A DNA stretch of 64,000 nt from Diplonema japonicum (GCA_964019335.1 OZ025660.1:743504-807503), one strand, 5' to 3'. Shown: positions 9,409 through 20,407, numbered from the stretch's first letter. A program made the numbers and translations. The notes: generated by a model from the sequence alone, not told the origin.

Positions 9409-10601
9409 CTACTTGCTTTTTTGTGTAAACAGGTAGGCGGCCAGAGGCATCACAAGGGCGGCAATTGCCAACGGGCGGCAAAAGTCGAAACCACGCTTTT
9501 CCCTTTCGAGAACCTCGATGTCCATGCCCGCCTTGATGGTGCCTTGCTGGTCGTCATGAGCCACGTACACACCCATGAACGGGCCCTTCCATTTGCCCCT
9601 GTGCGTGTGTGTGTTCACTTGCTGCTGCTGTGCATACCACTCGTCATCACTTGCTTTTTCAGGGAACTTGCTTTTCAAGGTCGACGTTGCCTGCAGCTTC
9701 GAACCCTTCACACCTTTGTAGGAGCCATTTTTGAACATAAACTCGCCAGTTTCCTGTTGAGTATTCTTTTAAGATTACCATTGCACACCTGGTTCCTGCA
9801 TGGGATACTGCATCTGGGGCACTCTTTGATCTTTCTGAAAGTGACACCGCCAATCTTGAACACAGTCCACTCCTCCTCATCCCAGGGCGCACAGCCTTCC
9901 ACCACAATTGAGCCACGGAAAGGCGTGAGAGGGTAGTCAGGAGTCCCCATCTGTTCCGCAAGCCAGTCGCACGAGTTTTGTGAAGTCATCAGAAACGGAG
10001 CAAAGTCCTGGAAGGAGGCACCGTCGTTCTTCCTAACGTTGAATCCTTGCATCTTTGACTGAGGGAGCCCAAGCATGTCCTTTCTGGCGTTGGGACCACA
10101 GTAGTCAACAAGGTTGCGGGCGGAACCGCTAAGCATTCTGCACAGTACGTACCTTGCTTCGGGTTTTCCTGTTTTGTTGATGTCGGTCTTGTTCAGGTAT
10201 CTTGTGAACCACTGCTCGGCTTCCTTCCCGGCGCTTTTGGACATTATGTCGCCTAGTTTCCAGGTTTGGTTTTCCGGGTCCGTGGTGCTGATCCCGCTGC
10301 ATGAAACGTTCACATCCTCGTTTGCAAGGTACTCCTCTTCATTGATTGGGACCGTGAGGTCGGGCATCCCTTCTGCACGCACAATGAGGCTCTCGTTTGT
10401 CATCTCCACCCTCACCGAGGCAAGGCATGGTATCTTTCTCTGACTGAGGTACTCCAAGGCAGGGTATCTATCACCGTTCACGTCCACAATGCACCATTCC
10501 CTATCGAGTTTTAACCCCCACTTCACCAGCTCCGCTTCACCTACCTTCGTCCCCTGGCATGACTTGATAGGGTAGACCCAAAGCTCCTTGACTTGCGGCA
10601 T
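9409..10601 (-). CDS. mARC: mARC-like MOSC molybdenum enzyme with C-terminal membrane anchor
   Basis: Two exons (10601-9789 and 9753-9409) flank a 35-nt intron and give 385 residues. The start is typical of the MOSC N-terminal beta-barrel domain (ELWVYPIKSCQG). The MOSC core follows, with the Mo-binding Cys in CPRCSIP (C264). mARC reduces N-hydroxylated compounds such as amidoximes, taking electrons from cytochrome b5. The intron falls exactly inside the conserved PRC...TGEF stretch and its removal restores the family sequence, which supports the join. Residues 362-382 are a hydrophobic helix ending in a short basic tail, so this looks tail-anchored. Animal mARC is instead anchored by an N-terminal helix. 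I chose ATG 10601 because upstream codons are non-ATG and follow a CAG acceptor. Confidence 0.88.
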
Positions 10602-10732
10602 TGTGTCTGAGATATGCTGCTGCAACAGGATGTTTAAGCAAATGAGAACGAAACATGACTAATTTGATCCACTAAAGGGGGGCTGGGGGGACTGCCAACC
10701 ATTCAAACTAAACGAAAACGTGGCACATTACT

Positions 10733-11426
10733 CTAGTCGTTCTTGACAAGCCTCTTGTCGAGGACGATACCATCGAACTTCTTGATGAACCAGTTGATGG
10801 CCTCCCTCTTGGTGATCTTGTGGTTCTTGGAGATACGGCCAGGGCACCTCTTACGCTTGTTCACACGGCCACCGGGGCGCTCCTGTAAGTAGTATAATAT
10901 ATTTTTCCCTTCTTCCTTTCCCTGTTTTGCATACCAGCACGACGTAGAAGTCCATTCCGTAGATACCGGTGCTGGGGTCGTACTTGATACCCAAGTCGAT
11001 GTGCTCGTTGATACCGAACCCGAAGTTACCGTTCTCGCTGAAGTTCTGCTGGAAGAGCTCGTACTCCTTCACCTTCAGGCCACGCTCAAGGAGCTCCTCG
11101 GCCTTGTCACCACGAACCTGTATGTGTGTATGTTATTTGCTTTTTTTTTATTTTCTTCCTCAATAACATACAGTCGCGTGGCAAGCGATCTTCTCGTTAC
11201 GACGGATACCGAAGGTACGGATGGTGATGCGGGCACGGCTCATGACGGGTACCTGACCGGTGAGGGCCTCCACGACCTTGGTGGCACGGACAAGCCTGTC
11301 ACCAGACTCACCAACGGAGATGTTTGTGACAAGCTGTGTGGTTGTTGTATTTTGGTTTTAAAAATTATTGATTCACACCTTCGCGATCTTGATGTCACGC
11401 ATGGGGTTAACCTTGGTGCTGCTCAT
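10733..11426 (-). CDS. RPL11: 60S ribosomal protein L11 (uL5), copy 1
   Basis: Large-subunit protein uL5 contacts 5S rRNA in the central protuberance. Four exons (11426-11379, 11333-11172, 11117-10935, 10882-10733) are split by introns of 45, 54 and 52 nt and encode 180 residues, the normal family length. Diagnostic stretches are [36 protein letters not shown] and [15 protein letters not shown]. The three introns each restore the conserved sequence exactly (for example after the VVL at the end of exon 3), so the joins are secure. The second copy follows 109 bp upstream on the same strand. Tandem copies are common for highly expressed genes where transcription is polycistronic. Confidence 0.96.
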
Positions 11427-11535
11427 TTTAAGGTTTGTGTTAGATAAAACAACCTGGTCGTCATTGGGGAGATGAATTAAACAGAAAAAAAAATACCAAA
11501 AACAAAAAAAAGAAAAGATAACGTGGCACATTACT

Positions 11536-12215
11536 CTAGTCGTTCTTGACAAGCCTCTTGTCGAGGACGATACCATCGAACTTCTTGATGAACCAGTTGA
11601 TGGCCTCCCTCTTGGTGATCTTGTGGTTCTTGGAGATACGGCCAGGGCACCTCTTACGCTTGTTCACACGGCCACCGGGGCGCTCCTGTATTTTTCCCTT
11701 CTTCCTTTCCCTGTTTTGCATACCAGCACGACGTAGAAGTCCATTCCGTAGATACCGGTGCTGGGGTCGTACTTGATACCCAAGTCGATGTGCTCGTTGA
11801 TACCGAACCCGAAGTTACCGTTCTCGCTGAAGTTCTGCTGGAAGAGCTCGTACTCCTTCACCTTCAGGCCACGCTCAAGGAGCTCCTCGGCCTTGTCACC
11901 ACGAACCTGTATGTGTGTATGTTATTTGCTTTTTTTTTATTTTCTTCCTCAATAACATACAGTCGCGTGGCAAGCGATCTTCTCGTTACGACGGATACCG
12001 AAGGTACGGATGGTGATGCGGGCACGGCTCATGACGGGCACCTGACCGGTGAGGGCCTCCACGACCTTGGTGGCACGGACAAGCCTGTCACCAGACTCAC
12101 CAACGGAGATGTTTGTGACAAGCTGTGTGGTTGTTGTATTTTGTTTTTAAAAATTATTGATTCACACCTTCGCGATCTTGATGTCACGCATGGGGTTAAC
12201 CTTGGTGCTGCTCAT
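11536..12215 (-). CDS. RPL11: 60S ribosomal protein L11 (uL5), copy 2
   Basis: This second copy has the same four exons (12215-12168, 12122-11961, 11906-11724, 11685-11536) and encodes the same 180 residues as its neighbour. The last intron is only 38 nt because 14 nt found in copy 1 are absent, and the first intron differs by one base. Both copies keep all splice sites and an intact frame, so both are likely expressed. The divergence of the 5' flanks within 10 bp of the ATG suggests separate trans-splice acceptors. Confidence 0.96.
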
Positions 12216-13034
12216 TTTAAGGTATGTTTAAGTAACGTGCCTGAGAAGGTCAGTGGTAATTTATTTAAGATTCGGACCCCACCCCACGCATCACCACAAC
12301 AGGGCTAAAAAAAAAAAAATAATAATAATAAGAACCACGGTATTCAACGATATGCGATGCGTTCGATAAGAACCTTTTCTTTTTCACTCTTTCCGTTTGA
12401 AGCCAAGACGCGAAGAGCGGTTGCAAGTACTTACAAAGAACAAAAAAATAACAGCTTTCTTTTTTTTCTTTTTTTTTCCCCTCCTTCTCCCTCCCCCCTT
12501 ATTGTACTTCAATTACAGAAAAACAGGGGAACGGAAAACAGGGGAGGGGGAGGGGGGAAGGAAACCTTTTTTTTTTGTTAAGATAAAAAAAAAAAAAAAA
12601 AAACGAACCCTCACACCTATCTGCCTTGTGAAGCAGGGAAGGGGGATCGGGCAAGTGGGATAAGGAAGGAGGAAAAAAAAGAAGAAAAAAAAGGGGGGGA
12701 GTTTAAAAAAAATATATGATTTGTTACTCGTTCAAGTTTAATTCTAATGACTGGGGGGGGGGGGGTTCATTTATTCCCCCTTCCATTCATCACTCTCCAT
12801 ATTCAAGAGAGTGTATCAATAGAAACACTGTCACTGTCGCTAATCTTTCAGATTTCCAAGCAGCATCCAGCTAAGGGAAGGAAGGGTGGGGGAGAGGTGA
12901 AAAGTAACAGGGTTATGGTATTATATAACAGAAAAGGGGTAAACAAAAAAAGCCTTCCTCCTTGCCCCGGAAGCTGTACAACACACTTTCTTTTTATCTC
13001 AGTGATACACTAGTACTTCGCATTCGTCTCCTTC
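12216..13034. other. Intergenic region rich in homopolymers
   Basis: These 820 bp separate the RPL11 pair from the HMG-box gene. They contain A, T and G runs, including about ten Gs near 12757. I see no gene, RNA or structured repeat. Confidence 0.6.
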
Positions 13035-14066
13035 CTACTGTTTCTTCTCTGCTTCGGCGGCTTCCTTCTCCACACGTTTAACATCTTCTGCCTCCATGCT
13101 TACCCACTTCTTCTTATCTTTCTCGGACAGCTCTGAGTAAGCCTTGCGCAAGAAGGCCTGGCACTTAGGCATGTTGTATGTAGTGAGGCTCAGCCCATCC
13201 ATGGCCATCTGCTTGTTGTCTGCGATGAAGAACTCTACAGCCTTCTTTGCACGGGGTTTTCTAGGCTTCTTGGGTGTCGTTTTTGCCTTCTTTGCCGCAG
13301 GCTCTTCACCGTCTTCTTTCTCCTTTCTCTTCTTGGTTTCCTTCTTCTCTTCCTTTGCTGGGGCCTCTTCTTTCTTCTCCTCTTTTCCATTCAGCTCGGC
13401 TGCCATCTTCGTGAACTTGTCCTTCTCCCCCGCGTCCATCACCCCCCACGCCTTCAGCGTCTTGTCCTTCGCCTTTTCCTTCATGTATACGTGGTACCCG
13501 CTCAGTTTCTTGGTCTTCTCTTCTTTCTTCTCTTTCTTGTCATCCTTTTTGTTGTCTTTCTTATCCTCTTTCTTCGCCTTCTCTTCCTTCTTTACCTTCT
13601 CGTCCTTCTTTGCTTTCTCTTTGGGTTCTTCCTTGACCTTCTCTGCCTTCTCCTTTGCAGGCTTGCGCGCAGGCTTATCCGCCTTCTCAGCCTTCTTGGC
13701 ACCGGGCTTGCGTGCTGCCTTAGGTTCGGGTTTGTCAAGAGTGTCAGCGATGCTAGGGTCCTGCTCCAGCATGTCGGACAGCACCTTCACAAGCACATCG
13801 TCTGCCCACTGTGGTTTGTTGTGTTGTGTTGTGTTGTGTCGTGTTGAGGCTGGTGCCATACCTGTCTGTGCCAACTGTTGAGGTCACCACTCTCCAGCTT
13901 CAGCTTCTCCTCAGCTTTTTTCAGCGTGCTCTGTGTTTATGTGCAGGTCCCCTTCTTTGTTTCAACACACCTTCATTGTCAGCTCCTTCAGCGCATCCTT
14001 CGTCTGCTTTATAATCTCTTTGAGCACGTTAGTGAGCTCTGCTTCCGTGCACGGTGGCTCAGACAT
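13035..14066 (-). CDS. HMG-box chromatin protein with two boxes (TDP1-like)
   Basis: Three exons (14066-13971, 13930-13862, 13808-13035) with 40-nt and 53-nt introns encode about 312 residues. The N-terminal 75 residues form a helical unit, possibly DEK-C-like. A Lys/Ala/Pro-rich, histone-H1-like linker follows, then two HMG-box regions: one around GYHVYMKEK and one from AVEFFIADNKQMAM to KKKWVSMEAED. HMG boxes bend DNA in the minor groove. Kinetoplastids have a comparable two-box protein, TDP1, found at open chromatin of highly transcribed genes; orthology here is inference. The second intron is a run of ACACAAC units on the coding strand. The first coding exon is only 32 codons. Confidence 0.85.
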
Positions 14067-14341
14067 TTTATTTTTCTCCCTTTGTATTGTCCTGTTATGC
14101 GGTGCTGCAGACACAAGGTGACCGGAATAAGCCTCTTACAGCCTCTTTTCACTAAGGGGTAGCGACGCAGAAAAGGAAAGCAAAAAGAAGAAGAAAAAAA
14201 GAAAGAAAAAAAGCAAGGCAACTCTCGCCAGTTGCTCGGACCCACAGGCGGGAACACTGCTGCGTCGTCTTCGCCGCGTCTCGTTTCGTCTTGTCGACGC
14301 AGAACTCGTCTAAACAACATAACTATGGGCTTCTGTTGGTA

Positions 14342-15149
14342 TCAGCTGCTTGAGGCCTTATTTTGGACAGGCTGGCCCTGAAGCGGTTGGTACTGTTGCT
14401 GCTGGTACTGGTACGAGGGCTGGTAAGCAGTTTGCGGTGCTGGGAAAGGCGGGTGAGGGAGAGTGGCCATTTTGAATTCAGCAGCCTTCTGCCCTTCATG
14501 GAGTAGGTAACGCGAGTAGTCGCCCATCGGCGACTGCATGCTCAAGAAATTGTGGAAGATGTACTCGTCCTGAACACCGCTCAGCGTACGAAGCAAAATA
14601 AATGCGGATCCTGCCGCCAAGATCCTTTTCGGGAACGTCCAGTTCCAGCGCTTGTCTCTCAGAAGCTTTGCTAACTTAGATTCGACGGGTTTCTCCTCGA
14701 CATTCAAAGCGACTCCCTTTTCACCGCTCATGAGAAATATTGACGTGGGCAGTACCACCTCAGCGACGAAGGACACCCAGCTCTTTGAGTACTGCAAGGA
14801 CAGCATAGCCGACTCGTCTGCCGTGGGGGTGTACCTGTGGGCGTTGTTATCTTGCTGCAGTCCGCATACCTGTTGAGCTTTGGGTATGCCTGCATGAGTT
14901 GCATCCTCAAGCTGCCCCTCACCATGGAAGTCATTTGATTCCCAGGCTGTGTAATGGATTTTTTTTTTTTTTTCCATTCCATACAATAGGGTGCGAGACA
15001 GGTATCCCAGCGGGTGGTGAGTAGTAGTGCTGAGAGGGATTGTGCATAGGCTGCAGCAGTGACTCGTTTGGACTACCGCCCTGACCATAAGCAGGGTAGC
15101 TGCTCTGGCTGTTGTGCTGCTGAGGAGGGGCGTTGTTCGTTTCCGCCAT
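14342..15149 (-). CDS. Gln/Tyr/Pro-rich membrane-associated protein, weakly OCIA-like
   Basis: Three exons (15149-14985, 14946-14870, 14834-14342) with introns of 38 and 35 nt give a 244-residue protein. The start MAETNN follows a CCACAG acceptor. The N-terminal 55 residues and the last 40 are Pro/Gln/Tyr/Ser-rich. The middle has two hydrophobic stretches (around SFVAEVVLPTSIFLM and ILAAGSAFILLRTLSG) and then FHNFLSMQSPMGDYSR. The last piece resembles the end of OCIA domains (cysteine-less here), which sit in endosomal and mitochondrial membranes. The resemblance is weak and I give no function. The first intron holds a 15-base A run on the coding strand. Confidence 0.65.
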
Positions 15150-15400
15150 TGTACAGCCTGTGGTGGCATGCATGGTGGAACACTAGGAGGCAACGAAAGC
15201 ACAGGACAGGGGGGGGGGGGGGGGGGGGATGATAGATAGTGGTTGGAGACATAAAAAAGAAGTGAAAAGGAAGTGTGTGCTGTGTTGTTTCAATCCTACG
15301 GCACTGGAAGGAAGGAAAGTGCAACTGAACTGTTGTGGTGGTGTGATTGTTACGCAGAAATAGGGGAACGACCAGTTTTTCATTGGTGTTTTCGTCCCAG

Positions 15401-15439
<39 letters not shown>

Positions 15440-15746
15440 CGCAGAGTCCTATGGTTGTCCTTGCAGAACTCTGGCAACTACGCATAAAAGGGAAAGATGG
15501 GAAAGAAGAAACACCAAGGCCCAAGGCTGTTAATACACGCCTGAGTAACTAGATGGAGAGTCTCGTCGGCTTCGCTCGGTTTCCACTCAAGCAAAGGAAG
15601 CACCACTCAATACTCACTACGAACTGTGTACTTGCAGCACGACAACAAAGAGAAAAGGCCATTATCCAACATCGGGAGCATTAAAGGCAGCCTAGGTCAC
15701 GTTGACCTATCAAAGAAGGCTCTCAAAAGCTACGAGGAAGACAGCC
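15150..15746. other. Intergenic region with 20-base G run and long T run
   Basis: Plus-strand G20 lies at 15209-15228 and a T run of about 30 at 15404-15433. No gene is seen. On the coding strand these are a C run and an A run. Confidence 0.6.
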
Positions 15747-16535
15747 TCAGTCGAAGTTACTGAGAAGCCCCACGGACGGCCTGACGTAGCCTTGGAACTG
15801 TGTGGGTTTGTTGTGTTTTTGCAAGCATACCTTAATCGAGTCGCGTGAGTATTCTGCCACTTCATCAGGGGAAATTCTGGTGTTACCGCTGGGGTTGGGA
15901 TTGCTGCTGGGTTGCCCCTTTGAGCCACCTCGTCCTTTGCCGCCTCTTCCCCCTTTGTAGCCCCCTCTGCCGCCTTTTCTCCCTGGGGAGTGTTGTTCTT
16001 CTTCGTATTGGTACTTTGAACTGTACCTCTCACGTTCGGTGTAGCGGGGATGCCTGTGAGAAGGGGAGGGTGTATCGGGGACCCACAGTGCCCTTTGCTG
16101 AGTAGGTGCCAAGGCGGGTATGACCCCAGTCCTCCTGTCGGGCACTGGCGGGATGAAACATTCATAGTCAGGGTCTTCACCTGCCCCCTCAAGCTCCATC
16201 TCAGCTGTCTTTTCCTGCCTCACAGGAGCTTGCTTCCGAGGCTGTTTTTCGGGCTCATTTTTACCTCCAAATATCCTAGCCCGCACCTCATTGTAGTTCA
16301 TCTCCCGCTCTTTGTAACTCATGGGGGCCTCAGGTCTCTCTCTTCTCTTTTCCTTGACAGCTCTGGCTTCCTTCTTTACAGCACCTTCGGCTGTATTGCC
16401 GCTCCAAATGCCCTTAGTCCTCGTTTCCCTGTGCAGCTCGTCGGTGCTGGTTGGTACATCTCGCCCGAAGGTGAACATGTTGTTCATCACATCTGTTGCT
16501 GCGCCATTGCTCGCATTTCTTCTGCTCTTGCCCAT
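15747..16535 (-). CDS. SUZ-domain, RGG/G-rich RNA-binding protein
   Basis: The 262-codon frame starts at ATG 16535. Residues about 72-92 match the SUZ domain, a short RNA-binding motif (KEREMNYNEVRARIFGG). Tyr/Arg-rich sequence and a Gly/Arg/Lys tract (about 185-205) that looks like an RGG box follow. Such proteins bind mRNA and often act in translational control. Near the 3' end, 15798-15830 looks like a 33-nt intron (GTATGC to CACACAG). Being a multiple of three without stops it leaves the frame open; if removed, the protein is 251 residues. The upstream sequence TTTTGTTTCTTTTTTTTTACC followed by an AAAG makes a good trans-splice acceptor candidate 12 nt before the ATG. Confidence 0.8.
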   Translation of the reverse strand: MGKSRRNASNGAATDVMNNMFTFGRDVPTSTDELHRETRTKGIWSGNTAEGAVKKEARAVKEKRRERPEAPMSYKEREMNYNEVRARIFGGKNEPEKQPRKQAPVRQEKTAEMELEGAGEDPDYECFIPPVPDRRTGVIPALAPTQQRALWVPDTPSPSHRHPRYTERERYSSKYQYEEEQHSPGRKGGRGGYKGGRGGKGRGGSKGQPSSNPNPSGNTRISPDEVAEYSRDSIKVCLQKHNKPTQFQGYVRPSVGLLSNFD

Positions 16536-16599
16536 CCCCAGTTTCCTTTGTGTGGTAAAAAAAAAGAAACAAAACCAAATTCACATCACTGATAACTAT

Positions 16600-17395
16600 C
16601 TAGTTCTTCTTGGTGGCCTTCTTGGCGGCGGCGATGCGGGTCTTGCGGACCTTCTCCTTGGCGGCGTCCTTCTCCTTGGTGCGGATGGAGTACCTCACGC
16701 TCACGAGGCGGCTCTCGGGGAAGGGCTTGCTCAGGGCCTGTTGTGTGTGTGATTAATAATAATTATTCTTATTCTTATTCTTATTCTTATTCTTATTCTT
16801 ATTCTTATTCTTATTCTTATTCATTCTTATTCTTATTCTTATTCTTATTATTATTTATTTCTTAAACACACACCTTGTGGTCCATGTTGGTAACAGCCTT
16901 CTTGGCGGAGGCGTTGTCCTTGAAGTAGACGAAGCCGTGGCCCGACTGGTAGGTGCGGACCTTGCTGATGGCGCCACAGGAAGCGAACTCCTTCTTCAGG
17001 TTGGCCTTGCCCTGCTTGTGGGACATGCGGGGAAGGTTGCCGACGAAGACGGAAGTGCAGTACTCGGACCTGTCCTGCGCGAGCTTCTTCTTCGAGGCCT
17101 CGATCGTCACCTTCTGGCCCTTCAGCATCTTCCCGTTCAGCTCCTTGGCCTTCGAGGCGCCCGCAGCGTCCTTGAAGTACACAATGCAGTACTTGCGGCG
17201 CCTCAGCACCACGTTCTTCACCTCACCGCACGGCTTGAACGCAGCCTTGATCGTGTCGTGGCTGATCCCAGAGAAGTTCAGGTTCTTCACGTACACACCC
17301 TTGCTGTCACCGGCAACAGGGGCCTTAGCCTTGTTCTCCGCCTTCTTGGGCTCGGCCTTCTTCGCCGCGGGCTTAGCATTCTTCTTGGGGGCCAT
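16600..17395 (-). CDS. P34/P37-like APK-rich two-RRM RNA-binding protein, copy 1
   Basis: Two exons (17395-16874 and 16737-16600) with a 136-nt intron encode 219 residues. The first 30 residues are Ala/Pro/Lys-rich, followed by two RRMs (GVYVKNLNFSG with YCIVYFKD; SVFVGNLPRMS with GHGFVYFKD) and a Lys-rich tail. This order matches the trypanosome P34/P37 proteins, which bind 5S rRNA and ribosomal protein L5 in ribosome assembly. The match is by architecture, so orthology is inferred. The coding sequence and intron agree with the two other copies in the window, but similarity stops within about 5 bp on each side of the CDS. The intron is the longest in the window and is filled with a TTATTC microsatellite. 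Confidence 0.88.
16738..16873 (-). repeat. TTATTC microsatellite filling the intron, copy 1
   Basis: The intron between the two coding exons contains about 15 TTATTC-type units (plus strand). The same 136-nt length and the same irregular units recur at 28204-28339 and 34472-34607. Confidence 0.9.
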
Positions 17396-17511
17396 TTTTC
17401 GTAAGTTGTTATTCTGATAGTGTAAGGATGATTATGGGAACGAAATGGGTTCCATGACAGAGGGCGAAGATCAGTACGTAAGAATAAATTTACTACAATC
17501 TATTTTGGTAA

Positions 17512-18264
17512 CTATGTGTCGATGCTATCCTTCAAGCAGTCATCTAAAATACATTTCTTAGTCGTTGCCGTCATGCCTGGCTGGGCTGAGCAGGTGACAG
17601 TGATGGCAGGGGAGGAGGAGTAGCGGGACTTTAACTTCGGTAACTTGTTAACGAACACGTTGTCTGCCTTGCGGACGATGTCGCCAAAGTCCGACTCGAT
17701 GCAGATATCGTACAGCGACTCACTGCTGTCCTGCATTGCGTATCCCCGCAGGGAGAGGCGGCGCAATTCACGGCGCAGCATGAGACCGTGGACTAGCCAT
17801 CGGTCATCCGTTTGAGAACAGGTGACAGTCAGCTCGGTGTTCCACTCTGCAGACAGAAGAGCTTCGTTAAGATACTGCCACGCAACCCAGCCTATCTCCA
17901 TTCTATATGTTTTCCCGCTTTCGCTGAGCACAACTTTCAGCATGGCCTTGTTGGGGTTCTCCATCTCTAAGTCCCCTTCCGTTAGTAATGGTTGTTTCAT
18001 CCCAGGCTGCCCAGCCATCCCAAGCTGCCCAGCCATCCCCGGCACAAAACTCCTTCGCATCCCAGGTGTCCCAGGCCGTCCACTGCTTGACCCAATTTGT
18101 ACCCCCACAGGCGGCTTATTCTGCTCCTGTGCCCCCCGATACCGTTTCAAAAGAAGCAAGATCAGGATGTACGCAATGATCCAAGGCTGGACGAGGGCTA
18201 CCACGATGAGGCTGCTTGTCCAGTTCGGGTCGAGCTTGTTCATGTTCACATTTGTGCTGCTCAT
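17512..18264 (-). CDS. Single-pass membrane protein of unknown function
   Basis: I do not recognise this 250-residue protein. It starts MSSTNVNMNK and has one membrane helix at about residues 16-39, followed at once by a basic KRYRG, so the bulk is probably cytosolic. A Gly/Met/Pro-rich linker with repeats of GMAGQ (about 70-90) leads to a folded-looking C-terminal half with Trp and Cys residues. No signal peptide cleavage site is evident. No introns are needed, and it lies between the P34/P37-like copy 1 and a coiled-coil protein, all on one strand. Confidence 0.6.
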   Translation of the reverse strand: MSSTNVNMNKLDPNWTSSLIVVALVQPWIIAYILILLLLKRYRGAQEQNKPPVGVQIGSSSGRPGTPGMRRSFVPGMAGQLGMAGQPGMKQPLLTEGDLEMENPNKAMLKVVLSESGKTYRMEIGWVAWQYLNEALLSAEWNTELTVTCSQTDDRWLVHGLMLRRELRRLSLRGYAMQDSSESLYDICIESDFGDIVRKADNVFVNKLPKLKSRYSSSPAITVTCSAQPGMTATTKKCILDDCLKDSIDT

Positions 18265-18455
18265 CTCTGACCTATATGGGTACAGCGGTGGATGGCAAGG
18301 TTTTTTAGACTTTTGTTACACTTAATGCAAATTCATGCAAGTTTGTATGTTACAAGAAATCTCGCAAGATAGGTGCGCATGTCGCTAAGAGTAAAAGATC
18401 GCAAGCAGCCAAGAAGGGATGCAGGATCAACGTTAGCTGCTTATGTACACACTAA

Positions 18456-20269
18456 CTACAGCAAGTGTCTGTCTAAAGCCTCTTGGTCATGGATGGCCGG
18501 AGTTCGTTTCTGTATTGTGGTTCAATTTCCTTCTCCCCTTTGTTGCATACCGTTTCTTCTGAAGGGCTTCTCGAAAGGCTCTGCGGCCTCCTCCTGACAG
18601 GGAGTGACACATGTTGGGACTGTTTATTCTGAGCAGTCTTCGCAGCAGAGGTGACTAGAGACTTCAGGTAGTTCGTTGTGGAGATACGGCCACCTGCGGG
18701 AACAGGCTTCTTCTTTGGTGCCACTGCAATCTTCTTTGAGCACCATTCCCCCAGCTGTGTCAAGATCATCCACGAGATGTTCTGCGAGGTCACAGGTGAG
18801 CTTCTATGGGGCTTCTTGGAGCGTGCGATGATGGTGCCGTTTTCTGAGAACACGAAAGCTCCTTTGCTTGAGGTGTGAAGCAAGATGTCAGTTTGGCCCC
18901 CCGTCAGCTCCCACACAGGATGGTTGTTTATATTCTTGTCCTTCTCCAGCTGTGTGTAGACCCCTGTAATGTGAGGTGCGTACGGGCACGAAATGTCTAG
19001 AATCGCAGTCGACACAGTGTTCCGCCTCCGCTTCGCACTGGCGCTTCTCTCTCTGTCATTCGGTGCGCTCCTTGATCTGCTTGCATCCCTCGGTGAGGTG
19101 ATCCCCGTGCTATTCAGTTTGCAAAACATCATCGGAGCCTGTGCCTCAGCATTAGCACTCGAGTACGGACGGAATTTGTTACTCTCGAAGTTGGCCCTGA
19201 AAGGCGAAGGGGACGCAGACTTGGTCTTTTCTCGGTCCCACTCTTTTTCTCTTTCCTTCTCTTTTTCTTGCCTTGCTCTCAGCTTCACGTCGTCCACAGT
19301 TGCAGTGAGATCGCAGATTTTGCCATCAGCCTTTTCAAGTTCTTGGTTCTTGCTCACAATGATGCCCTCCTTTGCAAGCAGGGAGACCTCCAGCTGTGAG
19401 ATCCTCGTGTAGGCAGTTGCTAGTTTGGCCGAGAGTTCTTCTTTCTCTTGCAGGGATTTAGCTGCGGTTACTTGCTCACTTTCTTCCACCATTTCCCATT
19501 CCCAGCTACCGCGATGGGCACGGAGCATCACTGTCGGGGAGGATGGGCTTCCTGACTTTTCTAAAGCAAGCGCTTTCCGCAAGTCGCTACTCGACTGGAA
19601 TGGCGTGCTGATGAAAATGGTGTCGGGCTCGGTGGCAACAGCAGCGTACCTGAGGGCCGACGAGACCTCCTGCCAAGCCCAAATGATCATGTCGCGTGCA
19701 GTGCGCTCTTCGCGTTCCATGTTGTGGACGGCAGATGCCCTGTGTTCGTTGAAAGCTGATTCGAAGAAGTCGCGCTGTTCTGTCAGCTGGTTCTTCGTGG
19801 TGATCAGCTCGAGCTCAACACGCTTGTGCGCCGAGATCTCGTTGTTCAGCTCCTTGATCCGAGGCAGGAGGTCCACGATGCGTGGGAGCGGATTCTTCAC
19901 GTCCTTCACTGGGGTTGTGTCGTCAAAGTATTCTTCTTTTCTTGCCGACCTTTCGAACGCAGACAGCGGTCCATCAGAGAGCCTCCGTCCCTGATGGTCA
20001 TACGTAGGTGATAGCATGTCATTAACGCCCGATGTAAAGGTTACAGCAGTGTGTCTACGAGCCCACCCAGACGATTCGCCATCTTTCCCTTCAAATTGCT
20101 TGAAATCAACGGTTTTCTTGTCTCCAGCCGCTTCCCCACTCCAGCTGAATGGTGAGCCCTGCTCTACCTCACCCTGAGATGAGTTGCCGTCCGCCACCTC
20201 CTCGTCAGCAAGGACGGCCTCGTCTTTCGTCTGCTTATTTTGTGTGACAAAAGTCAAACGCCCAGACAT
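18456..20269 (-). CDS. Coiled-coil protein with a small W/Y-rich module
   Basis: The first exon (20269-18551) and a 54-nt last exon (18509-18456) are joined across a 41-nt intron (GTATGC to ATACAG), giving 590 residues. Without the intron the frame would end a few codons earlier in a different tail. Residues about 100-330 are predicted coiled coil. A basic Ser/Arg stretch follows, then a module from GVYTQLEKD to NISWM in which NHPVWEL, DILLHT and GAFVFS stand out. A similar module (GGYPVYG, DMILLQT, GCVLQ) occurs in the large WD40/coiled-coil protein at 44253-48693. The tail is again basic. The role is unknown; the build suggests a cytoskeletal or basal-body protein, which is inference. Confidence 0.65.
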
Positions 20270-20407
20270 CTTGAACTGGGGTATTTTCTTTTTGAAAAAA
20301 AGATGATGAAGGAAAATAGCAGATAAAAATAACTTACAATGGACTCTGCATCAACATGGTACCGCAAAGAAATGTGGCTGGCAAAACTGCTGGTGTCCTA
20401 AGCACTT

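Larger units (their letters stand above)
10717..12223 (-). repeat. Tandem duplication of the RPL11 gene
   Basis: Two copies of one four-exon gene lie head to tail. Homology runs from 17 bp after the stop (10717 and 11520) to about 8 bp before the ATG. The exons are almost identical, with one silent T/C difference near 11249/12040. The third intron is 52 nt in the left copy and 38 nt in the right, a 14-nt indel. Confidence 0.9.

Noticed and set aside
15073-15477. A minus-strand frame upstream of the Gln/Tyr/Pro-rich protein
   Set aside because: It is built from homopolymers, overlaps the real first exon in another frame and looks like no protein.
16877-17417. Long plus-strand frames of 150-190 codons opposite the P34/P37-like gene (also at 28343-28913 and 34611-35181)
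   Set aside because: They lie exactly antisense to a conserved RRM gene with strong codon bias, and their Leu/Val-rich translations match nothing. They are shadows of the GC-rich coding strand.
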